NCBI GenBank assembly: GCA_040752195.1
Contig: JBFMFC010000003.1
Span: 65,203-129,202, forward strand
Reading direction: 5' to 3'
Length of the DNA: 64,000 nucleotides
From: DSNY01 sp040752195
GTDB taxonomy: Bacteria > Pseudomonadota > Gammaproteobacteria > Burkholderiales > Burkholderiaceae_F
Positions 53,319-64,000 of this stretch are shown here, in pieces. The position numbers and the translations under genes are program-made. How positions within the stretch are numbered: position 1 is the first letter of the stretch; every line of letters starts with the position of its first letter. The notes under the pieces were generated by a model. It had not been told where the DNA came from. It did not search any database and was given only the letters and a program-made list of their open reading frames with translations.

Positions 53319-55093
53319 GCAGCCTCCTTCGCGTGCGAGAACTGGATGTGATGCAGATGGGCGTACAGCCCGCCGCGGGCGAGCAGCTCGGCGTGACGAC
53401 CGGTCTCGACGACGCGGCCCGCCTCGAGCACGACGATGCGGTCGGCGCGCTCGATCGTCGACAGCCGGTGCGCGACGACGAAGGTCGTGCGGCCTTTCAT
53501 CAGTCGCTCCAGCGACGCCTGGATGTAGCGCTCCGATTCGGAGTCGAGCGCCGCGGTCGCCTCGTCGAGCAGCAGGATCGGCGCATCCTTCAGCAGCGCC
53601 CGTGCGATCGAAAGCCGCTGGCGCTGCCCGCCCGACAGCTTGACGGCGTTTTCGCCGATCTGCGTGTCGAATCCGTGCGGCAGCGACTCGATGAACGGCA
53701 GCAGGTATGCCGCCTCGGCCGCGGCGCGGATGCGCTCGGGCGGGGCGCCGCGCTGCGCACCGTAGGCGATGTTGGCCGCGATCGTATCGTCGAACAGCAC
53801 GACGTCCTGCGACACCAGCGCGATCTGCGCGCGCAGACTCGCCAGCCGCAGCTCTCGAGTCGGAATGCCGTCGAGGAGGATTTCGCCCGAAGTCGGCTCG
53901 ATGAAGCGCGGGATCAGGTTGATCAGCGTCGTCTTGCCCGCGCCGGACGGTCCGACGAGCGCGATCACGTCGCCCGGCGCCGCCTCGAGCGAGACGTGGT
54001 CGAGCGCCGGCTGCGCCGCAGCCGGGTAGCCGAACGAGACGTCGCGCAACGCGATCGCGCCGCGCGCGCGTTCGATCGTCCGCGTGCCGGTGTCCGCCTC
54101 CTCCTTCGAGTCGATCAGCGCGAACACGCTCTCGGCCGCGGCGAGCATCCGCGCCAGCGGTCCGTTCAGTCCCGCCAAGTGCCGCAGCGGCGGCAGCAGC
54201 AGCAGCGCCGCGGTCAGGAAGGTGATGAAGTCGCCGGCCGAAAGCTGCGCCGTGCGCGCCTGCCACAGCGCCACGCCGATGACGAACGCGATGCCGACCG
54301 CGGCGATCACCTGCGTCACCGGGGTCGCGCCCGAGTAGCCGATCTGCATCCGCATGGCGAAGCGGCGCAGCCGCGCATTGATCGCCGCGAAGCGCTCGGT
54401 TTCGTACGCGTAGCCGTCGTAGATCTTGATCACGCGGCCGCCTTCGTGCGCCTCCTGCACGGCGCGCGTCATCACGCCGACCATCGCCTGGTTCTCGAGG
54501 TTGAGCCGGCGCAGCCGTTTGCCGAACGCGCGCAGCACGAGTGCGATCGGCGGCGCGACGGCGAGCGTCACCAGCGTCAGCTGCCAGTTGTAGTACAGCA
54601 GCACCGCCAGCAGCGCGATCACCGTCAGCGAGTCGCGCACGGCGGTCGTCATCACCTCGGCGGCGAGGTTCAGCGCGTTGGTCGCCTCGTTGACGAACTT
54701 CGCGATCACCGTTCCCGACGGCACGCTCTCGAGCGTGGCCTGCGGCCAGCGCAGCAGGCGCGCGAACATCTGGCCGCGCAGTTCGACCAGCACGCCCTGC
54801 GAGACGCGGTTCAGCAGATATGTGCTGGCAAAGCTGGACAGCCCGCGCAGCACGAACACGCCGACGAAGCCCGCCGGCACCCAGATGCCCGCGGCGACAT
54901 CGCGCCGATAGAAGCCCTGATCGAGCAGCAGCCCCGTCATGCGCGCGATCAGCGGCTCGGTGACCGCGGTCGCGAGCATTGCAACGACGGCGACCGCGAG
55001 CGCGGCTTTGTGCGCGAGCACGAGCCGCAGCATCCGGCGCAGGACCGGGTCGTACGCAAGGCTCGTGCGCGACAGCGACGGGTCAAACGCCAT
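53315..55093 (-). CDS. msbA: Lipid A export ABC transporter MsbA
   Basis: This 592-residue half-transporter flips lipid A-core across the inner membrane. Six membrane helices lie in the first 320 residues, followed by the ATPase domain. Walker A is GPSGAGKTT, the signature is LSGGQRQRLSIARALL and Walker B is ILLLDEATAALDSESE, with the H-loop VVAHRLSTI. The N-terminal and extra Q-rich segments match MsbA of betaproteobacteria. It heads a minus-strand unit, divergent from the glycosyltransferase genes. Confidence 0.93.
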   Translation of the reverse strand: MAFDPSLSRTSLAYDPVLRRMLRLVLAHKAALAVAVVAMLATAVTEPLIARMTGLLLDQGFYRRDVAAGIWVPAGFVGVFVLRGLSSFASTYLLNRVSQGVLVELRGQMFARLLRWPQATLESVPSGTVIAKFVNEATNALNLAAEVMTTAVRDSLTVIALLAVLLYYNWQLTLVTLAVAPPIALVLRAFGKRLRRLNLENQAMVGVMTRAVQEAHEGGRVIKIYDGYAYETERFAAINARLRRFAMRMQIGYSGATPVTQVIAAVGIAFVIGVALWQARTAQLSAGDFITFLTAALLLLPPLRHLAGLNGPLARMLAAAESVFALIDSKEEADTGTRTIERARGAIALRDVSFGYPAAAQPALDHVSLEAAPGDVIALVGPSGAGKTTLINLIPRFIEPTSGEILLDGIPTRELRLASLRAQIALVSQDVVLFDDTIAANIAYGAQRGAPPERIRAAAEAAYLLPFIESLPHGFDTQIGENAVKLSGGQRQRLSIARALLKDAPILLLDEATAALDSESERYIQASLERLMKGRTTFVVAHRLSTIERADRIVVLEAGRVVETGRHAELLARGGLYAHLHHIQFSHAKEAA

Positions 55094-55255
55094 CGAATGG
55101 CGTTCCCGCCCTCAGCCGGCGCACACGCGCCGGCTGCGGCGTGATCGGAAAGGCGTTGGAAGACATCGCGGTTGCGCGGAGGTGGCCGGATACAATTTCG
55201 CGTCCCGTTGTCGGCCGTCGCGTAGTTTATAGGCGATCGACCGCGCGCCCGTTCA

Positions 55256-56203
55256 ATGCCGACCCTATTCGTCCGCCTGCCGAACCATCTCGGCGATACC
55301 TGCATGTGCCTGCCCGCGCTCGAACTGCTCGCGCGCGCCGGGCACGCGCTCGCGCTCGTCGGCAAGCCGTGGGCGGCGGCGCTCCTCGAGGCCTACGACC
55401 GGCCCGTGCTCGCGCCGCGCGGACCGTGGATCGAGCGGATCGACGCGCTGCGTGTCGCCCGAGTCGCGGCGCGCGCCGAGCAGGCGGTGCTGTTCACCAA
55501 CTCGATCGGCAGTGCACTCGAGTTCCGGCTCGCCGGCTTCGCGTGCGCCGGCTATGCGACCGAGGCACGACGCTGGCTGCTTGCGCGCGCGATCGCGGTG
55601 CCGGCAGCGTGGACCCGCGCCATGCACACGGTCGAGTACTACTTCGAGCTCGCGCGGCGGTTCGCGAACGTCGAAGCGCAACCGCCCGCGCAGCTTTCGC
55701 TCAGATTGACAGCGGCGGCGCAGGCGCGTGCGCGCGCTTTGCTCGCCGCAGCGGGTGTCGACGGGCCGTACACGATGTTGTGCCCGGCCGCCGTCGGCAT
55801 CCATCACGGCCGAGTCAAGGCGTGGACTGAGTTTCCGCGGCTGTGCGCCGAGTTGGTCGCGCACGGCGTGCGCGTGGTCGCATGTCCGGGTCCCGGCGAG
55901 CGCGACGTCGTCGCTGCCGCGCTGCCCGGCGGGACGATCCTGCCGGAAACCGATGTCGCGACCTTCGCGGCGCTGCTGCAAGGCGCGCAGCTCGTGGTCG
56001 CCAACGACAGCGGTCCGAGCCATGTCGCCGCGGCGGTCGGCGCGCCGCTGATCGCGATCTTCGGCGTCACGGACCCGGTGCGCACACGGCCCTGGACACC
56101 CGATGCCGATCTGGTCGGCGGTCAGGACACCTGGCCGCCATTCGACGCCGTGTGGGAGCGTGTCAGGGCGCGCCTCGCGCTTGCGCTGGCGGTTCCGTCG
56201 TGA
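55256..56203 (+). CDS. GT9-family heptosyltransferase-like enzyme
   Basis: This 315-residue glycosyltransferase of family 9 (WaaC/WaaF type) transfers heptose to the lipopolysaccharide inner core. It opens with LFVRLPNHLGDTCMCLPALELL and later carries TDVATFAALLQGAQLVVANDSGPSHVAAAVGAPL-type sequence, with the conserved NDSGPSH nucleotide-sugar motif. The acceptor is not deducible. The stop overlaps the next start by 4 nt, and the gene starts a four-gene polysaccharide run. Confidence 0.9.
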   Translation: MPTLFVRLPNHLGDTCMCLPALELLARAGHALALVGKPWAAALLEAYDRPVLAPRGPWIERIDALRVARVAARAEQAVLFTNSIGSALEFRLAGFACAGYATEARRWLLARAIAVPAAWTRAMHTVEYYFELARRFANVEAQPPAQLSLRLTAAAQARARALLAAAGVDGPYTMLCPAAVGIHHGRVKAWTEFPRLCAELVAHGVRVVACPGPGERDVVAAALPGGTILPETDVATFAALLQGAQLVVANDSGPSHVAAAVGAPLIAIFGVTDPVRTRPWTPDADLVGGQDTWPPFDAVWERVRARLALALAVPS

Positions 56204-57429
56204 GCGGGGCAGCGGTCGTCGCGCACGGCGTCACCCGCTGGGCGGCGTGGAGCGATCGCGCAACGCGCTCGGCCGCGGTGCTGGCTGCGTTCGTTCTGCC
56301 GTTTTCCACCGCCGGCGCCAACGCGGCGTTCGCGCTGTTCGTGCTGCTGTGGGTCGCGAGCCCGAACCTCGCCGATCGCGCGCGCCGCGCATGGCAAGAC
56401 CCGGTCGGCCGCGCCGCACTCGCGCTCTTCGCGCTGTTCGTCGCGGGCGTGGCGTGGAGCAGCGCGAGCGCCGCCGACGCCTGGGACCTCGTGTTGAAGT
56501 ACCGCAAGCTCGTGCTGCTGGCGATGCTGCTCGCGGTCATGGGCGAGCGCCGCTGGCAGCGCGCCGTGCTGGTCGCGTTCGGCGCCGGCGGCGCGGTCGT
56601 CTTCGTCGCCGCGCTGCTGATCCACTTCGGCGTGCTGCCGCAGGCCGAGCGCGGCGGCCCCGGCAACGCCGTTGCCTTCAAGAATCACATCACGGAGAGC
56701 TGGGTGTCGGCGCTGCTCTTTTTCTTCGCGCTGACCGGCGCGCGCCGGGCGCGCAACCCCGCGTTGCGCGCGCTGATGGCGGCGGGCGCCGTTGCCGCTG
56801 CGACGCACGTGCTGTGGCTGTTGATCGGACGCACCGGCTATGTGCTGCTCGTTGCGCTGCTGGTGACGTGGGCCGCACCGCTGGCCGGTTGGCGGCGCGC
56901 CCTGCCCGCCGCGCTCGTCGGCGCGGCGCTGCTCGGTGTCGTCGCACTGTCGTCGGACACGTTCGTGCAGCGCGTGAGGTTCACGTTCGCCGAGGTCGAG
57001 CAGTATCGGGAAACGGGCGCAGTGACCTCATGGGGCGCTCGCTACGAGTTTGCGCGAGCCGCCGCAAGGATCTGGCTCGCTTCACCGATCTGGGGGCATG
57101 GCAGCGGCAGCGTGCCCGTCGAACACGCCCGGCTGCCGCGCCCGCACACGGCAGCCGGCGAGCTGACGACGAGCAACCTGCACGGCGAATTCTCAGAGCT
57201 CGCGGTTCAGCTCGGGCTGCTCGGCGTCGGCGCTTTCGTCTGGTTGCTTGTCGCGCACGGCCGACGCGCGCGCGAGCTGGAGCCTGCGTGGCGCGATCTG
57301 GCGATTGGACTGCTCGTCGCGATGGCGGTCGGATCGACCTTCAACTCGCTGCTGCGCGACTTCACCGAAGGCCACGCGTACGCGCTGCTCGCCGGCACGC
57401 TGCTCGCGCGGCGCCAGGACCGAGCCTGA
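56200..57429 (+). CDS. O-antigen ligase family protein (WaaL-like)
   Basis: This 409-residue polytopic protein has about ten hydrophobic helices and a large periplasmic loop near residues 240-330. The Wzy/WaaL signature includes the loop ending WGHGSGSVPVEHARLP, with a conserved His followed by TSNLHGEFSELAVQLGLLG, typical of ligases that attach O-antigen to lipid A-core. The initiator is GTG at 56200, overlapping the GT9 stop by 4 nt. A Wzy polymerase role cannot be excluded. Confidence 0.82.
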   Translation: MSGAAVVAHGVTRWAAWSDRATRSAAVLAAFVLPFSTAGANAAFALFVLLWVASPNLADRARRAWQDPVGRAALALFALFVAGVAWSSASAADAWDLVLKYRKLVLLAMLLAVMGERRWQRAVLVAFGAGGAVVFVAALLIHFGVLPQAERGGPGNAVAFKNHITESWVSALLFFFALTGARRARNPALRALMAAGAVAAATHVLWLLIGRTGYVLLVALLVTWAAPLAGWRRALPAALVGAALLGVVALSSDTFVQRVRFTFAEVEQYRETGAVTSWGARYEFARAAARIWLASPIWGHGSGSVPVEHARLPRPHTAAGELTTSNLHGEFSELAVQLGLLGVGAFVWLLVAHGRRARELEPAWRDLAIGLLVAMAVGSTFNSLLRDFTEGHAYALLAGTLLARRQDRA

Positions 57430-57430
57430 C

Positions 57431-58210
57431 ATGCGCCCGCGCCTGTCGGTCGCGATCATCGCGCGCAACGAGGAAGGCAACCTGCCAGCGTGCCTGGCGA
57501 GCGTCGAGTTCGCCGACGAGATCGTCGTCGTCGATCATGCGAGCACCGATCGGACCGCGCAGATCGCGCGCGATCGTGGCGCGCGCGTCGTCGAGACGGC
57601 CGACTGGCCGGGCTTTGGCGCGCAGAAGAACCGCGCGCTCGACGCCTGCACCGGCGACTGGATCCTGTCGCTCGATGCCGACGAGCGCGTGACGCCGCAG
57701 TTGCGCGCCGAGATCGAACGCATGCTCGCGCAGCCCGACTTCGACGTGTACGAGATCCCGCGGCGGTCAACCTACTGCGGGCGCTTCATGCGCCACGGCG
57801 GCTGGCACCCCGACTACGTACGCAGGCTGTTCAAACGCGGCGCGGCGCGCTTCTGCGCCGCGGCGGTGCACGAGTCGCTGGTCACCGAACGGCGCGTCGG
57901 CCGCCTGCGCGAGCCGATCCTGCACTACAGCTTCCGCACGATGGACGAGGTGATCGCGAAGATGAACCGCTACTCGAGCGACTCGGCGGCCGCGCTCGCC
58001 GCGCGCGGCGAAGTGCCGGGCCTGGCGCGCGCGATCGTCCACGGGCTCGCTGCCTTCCTGCGTACCTACGTCTTCAAGCTCGGCTTTCTCGACGGCCGGC
58101 GCGGCTTCCTGCTCGCGGTGTCCAACGCCGAGGGATCGTATTACCGCTACGTGAAGGCGATGCTGGCCGCTGAAGCGCGCAGCGGCGCGCCGCGCGACGA
58201 CACCGACTGA
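57431..58210 (+). CDS. GT2-family glycosyltransferase (WaaE/KdtX-like)
   Basis: This 259-residue family 2 glycosyltransferase opens LSVAIIARNEEGNLPACLASVEFADEIVVVDHASTD, with the GT-A motif LDADERVTP. The phrase AQKNRALDACTGDWILSLDADE and the later WHPDYVRRLFKRGAARF fit the lipopolysaccharide core beta-1,4-glucosyltransferase (WaaE) group. It starts one base after the O-antigen ligase stop. The sugar and acceptor are not proven. Confidence 0.88.
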   Translation: MRPRLSVAIIARNEEGNLPACLASVEFADEIVVVDHASTDRTAQIARDRGARVVETADWPGFGAQKNRALDACTGDWILSLDADERVTPQLRAEIERMLAQPDFDVYEIPRRSTYCGRFMRHGGWHPDYVRRLFKRGAARFCAAAVHESLVTERRVGRLREPILHYSFRTMDEVIAKMNRYSSDSAAALAARGEVPGLARAIVHGLAAFLRTYVFKLGFLDGRRGFLLAVSNAEGSYYRYVKAMLAAEARSGAPRDDTD

Positions 58211-58217
58211 GGCGGCT

Positions 58218-59035
58218 GTGCTGATCTCGGTCATCGTGACCACCTACAACCGGCCCGACGCGCTGCGCGCGGTGTTGGCCGGCCTGTTCGAGCAGACCGA
58301 TCGCGGATTCGAAGTCATCGTCGCCGACGACGGTTCGCGCGACGACACGCGCGCGCTCGTCGAGTCGATGGCGGCCGGCGCGCCGATCCCGGTACGCCAT
58401 GTGTGGCAGGAAGACCGCGGCTTTCGCGCGGGCGCGGCGCGCAACCGGGCGGCCGCCGTCGCTACCGGCGACTACCTGATCTTCCTCGACGGCGACTGCA
58501 TTCCGCGCCCCGACTGGATCGCGCGGCATCGGCGGCTTGCCGAACCCGGCTGGATGGTCGCAGGCAACCGCATCCTGCTGGCCGAGCGCTTCACGCAGCA
58601 CGTGCTCGAACGCGGCGAGCCGGTGCACGCGTGGGGCCTCGGACAGTGGCGGCTCGCGCAGCTCGCAGGCCATGTCAACCGCACGCTGCCGCTGCGCCGG
58701 CTCGCGCTCGGTCCGCTGCGCAAGCTGGGCGCGCGGCGCTGGCAACGCGTGCGCACCTGCAACCTCGGCGTATGGGCGGCGGACTTTCGCGCGGTCAACG
58801 GCTTCGATGAGCAATTCGAGGGCTGGGGTTTCGAGGATTCGGATCTCGCGGTGCGGTTGCTCAACTGCGGCGTGCGCCGCAAGGAAGGCGCGTTCGCCAC
58901 CGGCGTGCTGCACCTGTGGCACCGCGAGCACGATCGCCGCTTCGAAGCGAAGAATCGTGCGCTGCTGCAACAGCGGATCGACTCGCGCGAAGTGCGCGCG
59001 GCGACCGGCCTCGACCGGTATCCGGCTGCCCGCGC

Positions 59036-59045
<10 letters not shown>
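58218..59045 (+). CDS. GT2-family glycosyltransferase with galactosyltransferase-like C-terminus
   Basis: This 275-residue family 2 glycosyltransferase opens ISVIVTTYNRPDALRAVLAGL. The donor motif is LDGDCIPRPDW. The GWGFEDSDLAVRLLN segment is the conserved C-terminal feature (Glyco_transf_7C-like) of galactosyltransferases. The initiator is GTG at 58218, 7 nt after the previous stop. The 3' end overlaps dnaE on the opposite strand by 10 nt, which leaves no room for a terminator. Confidence 0.85.
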
Positions 59046-62500
<3,455 letters not shown>

Positions 62501-62563
62501 TTTAGCCAGCGCAGCCTGCGCGGCGCCGTCGCTTCGCGTCGCGATCGCGCGATCGGCGACCGA

Positions 62564-63748
62564 TCAGTACGAAGTCAGATTCGTTCCCGCCGCCCCGACC
62601 GCGACGTAGCCGAAATTGCCTGCGGCGACCGCGTTCAGATCGTTCGTCGTGCCCGATGACTGCGCGCTCCACGCGACGCCGTCGGCGCTGGTGAAAATCG
62701 CGCCGCCGCTGCCGACCGCGACGAACTGCGAGCCGAACGCGACCGCCGCGAGATTCGCAACGCCGATCGCCGGCTGCGCGGTCCAGGTGGCGCCATCCGG
62801 ACTCGTGATCACGGTGCCCGCGGTTCCGGCCGCGACGATCGTCGACGCGCTGGACGCGACCGCGCGCAGGTCCTGCGTCGTCTGCGACCCGGCCGCGGTC
62901 CAGCTCGTGCCGTCGGGGCTCGTCAGCACCGTGCCGGCCGCGCCGACCGCGATGAACTTGCCCGCGGTGAACGAAACCGCGTACAGCGCGCTGGTCGTTC
63001 CCGAGGCGACCGGCGTCCACGTGGTCGCCGCATCGGTGCTGCGCAGGATCGTACCGCCCGCGCCGACCGCGACGTAAGTCGCCCCGCCGACGGCGATGCC
63101 GTACAACGCGTCGCTCGTTCCGCTCGCGCGCGCGGTCCAGGTCGCGAGGTCGGCGCTCGTCAGAATCGTCCCGCCATCGCCGACCGCCACGTAACCCGCC
63201 GGCGAGAAGATCACGCGATTCAGCGTCGCAGTCGTGCCCGTCGTCGAAGGGGTCCATGTCAGGCCGTCTGCGCTCGAAAACGCCACGCCCTGGGCGCCGA
63301 CGGCGACGAACTTCAGCCCGTAGACAACGCTGCGCAGATCGCCGGCACCGAGTGAGGCGCCGGCCGTCCAGATCGCGCCGGCAGGACGCGGCGTGGCGGT
63401 CACGGCCGGCGTGGCCGGTCCTCCGGGTCCGCCGCCGGTTCGCCCGTTGATCGTGAACGCGTAAGTCGTTCCGTTGACCAATCCGCCGATCATCTGCGGC
63501 GAATTCGCGCCGCGAATGACGCGCGCGCCGGGCAGCTTTACCCAGTTGTCAGTCGTGATGTCGGTGCCGGGCGCAAAGAAGATCCAGTAGTCGACGCCCG
63601 GTTCCGCGTTCCAGGAGATCTTCACGCTGCCGTCGCCGGCAACGACAGCCACGCCCGTCGGAGCCGGTGCGGGGTCGCCACCGCCACCACAGGCGGCGAT
63701 CACAAACGTCGCAGCAGAGATGACGAACCAGGCAAGGAGTCGTTTCAC
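62564..63748 (-). CDS. Lipoprotein with FN3 domain and seven-bladed Ycf48/BNR-like propeller
   Basis: This is a 394-residue lipoprotein. The signal peptide ends in the lipobox VIAAC followed by GGGG. A fibronectin III-like domain covers about residues 31-125. Then come six full repeats of about 40 residues, each with YVAVG, GGTILTS and SW/TWT positions, and a seventh half-repeat at the end (YVAVGAAGTNLTSY). The missing strand of the seventh blade is probably supplied by AIWTAGASLGAGD before the first blade, closing the ring. It resembles the Ycf48/photosystem-assembly-like repeat family but this need not imply that function. It is upstream of dnaE by 63 nt. Confidence 0.82.
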   Translation of the reverse strand: MKRLLAWFVISAATFVIAACGGGGDPAPAPTGVAVVAGDGSVKISWNAEPGVDYWIFFAPGTDITTDNWVKLPGARVIRGANSPQMIGGLVNGTTYAFTINGRTGGGPGGPATPAVTATPRPAGAIWTAGASLGAGDLRSVVYGLKFVAVGAQGVAFSSADGLTWTPSTTGTTATLNRVIFSPAGYVAVGDGGTILTSADLATWTARASGTSDALYGIAVGGATYVAVGAGGTILRSTDAATTWTPVASGTTSALYAVSFTAGKFIAVGAAGTVLTSPDGTSWTAAGSQTTQDLRAVASSASTIVAAGTAGTVITSPDGATWTAQPAIGVANLAAVAFGSQFVAVGSGGAIFTSADGVAWSAQSSGTTNDLNAVAAGNFGYVAVGAAGTNLTSY

Positions 63749-63953
63749 GCGCGGTCCTCAACGTTGACTTTGGAACGACGCCCTCGCCGCGACGATGCGC
63801 CGTCCGATAAGGGCGGCGTGCAATCGCGGGCGCGACGCCGGCGCCGACGGCCCCAGGGCGATGGCTCGCATCTCGCCTTGCGGCGATCCGCTCGTCCCTC
63901 CGCTGCGCCCGTCGAACCCGGAGGGCATGTGCCGCACCCTGAAAACCGCCAGA
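63749..63953. other. 205-nt intergenic region, no gene seen
   Basis: Between the lipoprotein start and the tRNA terminator. No coding frame, repeat or clear promoter hexamers were recognised. It should contain the lipoprotein promoter. Confidence 0.4.
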
Positions 63954-63984
63954 CAAAAATGCCCGCGCTCAGCGGGCACTTTTA
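63954..63984 (-). terminator. Intrinsic terminator of the tRNA-Glu transcript
   Basis: On the minus strand a 7-bp stem (TGCCCGC, 63972-63978, with GCGGGCA, 63960-63966) around a 5-nt loop is followed by TTTTTG. It begins 8 nt past the tRNA 3' end. The reverse direction also has a T-rich tail, so it may act both ways. Confidence 0.75.
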
Positions 63985-63986
63985 TC

Positions 63987-64000
63987 TGGCGTCCCCTAGG
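63987..64000 (-). tRNA. tRNA-Glu, 3' end only (window edge)
   Basis: The minus strand reads CCTAGGGGACGCCA, which equals the 3' acceptor stem, discriminator and CCA of the bacterial tRNA-Glu I know (5' stem GTCCCCT). Only 14 nt lie in the window, so the anticodon cannot be read. A matching terminator follows. Confidence 0.7.

Overview
The window is GC-rich chromosomal DNA, almost certainly from a betaproteobacterium of the order Burkholderiales or a close relative. This rests on protein resemblance and on gene orders that I know from that group: polA / DUF2782 / thrB / BPSS1780-type membrane protein / uvrD; leuS-lptE-holA-proA; pilT-pilU beside yggS and proC; ugpBAEC beside ubiA; and oxyR beside dps. 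A run of exactly 100 N flanked by an exact 127-nt duplication shows a scaffolded short-read draft, possibly a metagenome bin. No search could be run, so family calls come from motifs and memory.

Layout. 1-3571: a TldD/TldE-type protease pair (first gene cut by the window edge) and an EamA exporter. 3974-10815: a type IV pilus block in the order pilin, FimT-like, PilV, PilW, PilX, PilY1. 10855-13128: a decayed zone with a chimeric pseudogene (dehydrogenase E1-alpha fused to the tail of a TRAP receptor), uspA, and a broken IS256-type transposase. 13134-20299: DUF2306 and SRPBCC proteins, polA, a LOG-family protein, a DUF2782-like protein, thrB and a membrane protein. 20326-23592: a UvrD-type helicase interrupted by a complete intein, the most notable object here. 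23788-26906: a DUF1800/DUF1501 secreted pair. 26946-32993: leuS, lptE, holA, proA, hemJ. 33001-37774: HIT protein, an RlmL-type methyltransferase, a zinc-ribbon protein paired with a TAXI receptor, glutathione peroxidase and OsmC. 37910-43654: pilU, pilT, yggS, an unrecognised operon gene, proC, ubiA. 43782-47992: the ugpBAEC glycerol-3-phosphate importer. 47993-50113: a palindromic repeat cluster, dps (split by the assembly gap) and oxyR. 50180-59045: envelope polysaccharide genes on both strands (UDP-glucuronate epimerase, UDP-glucose dehydrogenase, AhpD-like protein, msbA, heptosyltransferase-like, O-antigen ligase, two GT2 enzymes). 59036-63748: dnaE and a beta-propeller lipoprotein. 63987-64000: the 3' end of a tRNA-Glu gene with its terminator.

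Working together. The pilin block and the PilT/PilU motors are two separate loci of one pilus machine. OxyR and Dps form a peroxide-response pair, and Gpx, OsmC and the AhpD-like protein add to it. Ugd and the epimerase would supply uronic-acid sugar nucleotides to the glycosyltransferases, with MsbA and WaaL completing lipopolysaccharide export and ligation. Proline synthesis genes proA and proC lie in separate operons.
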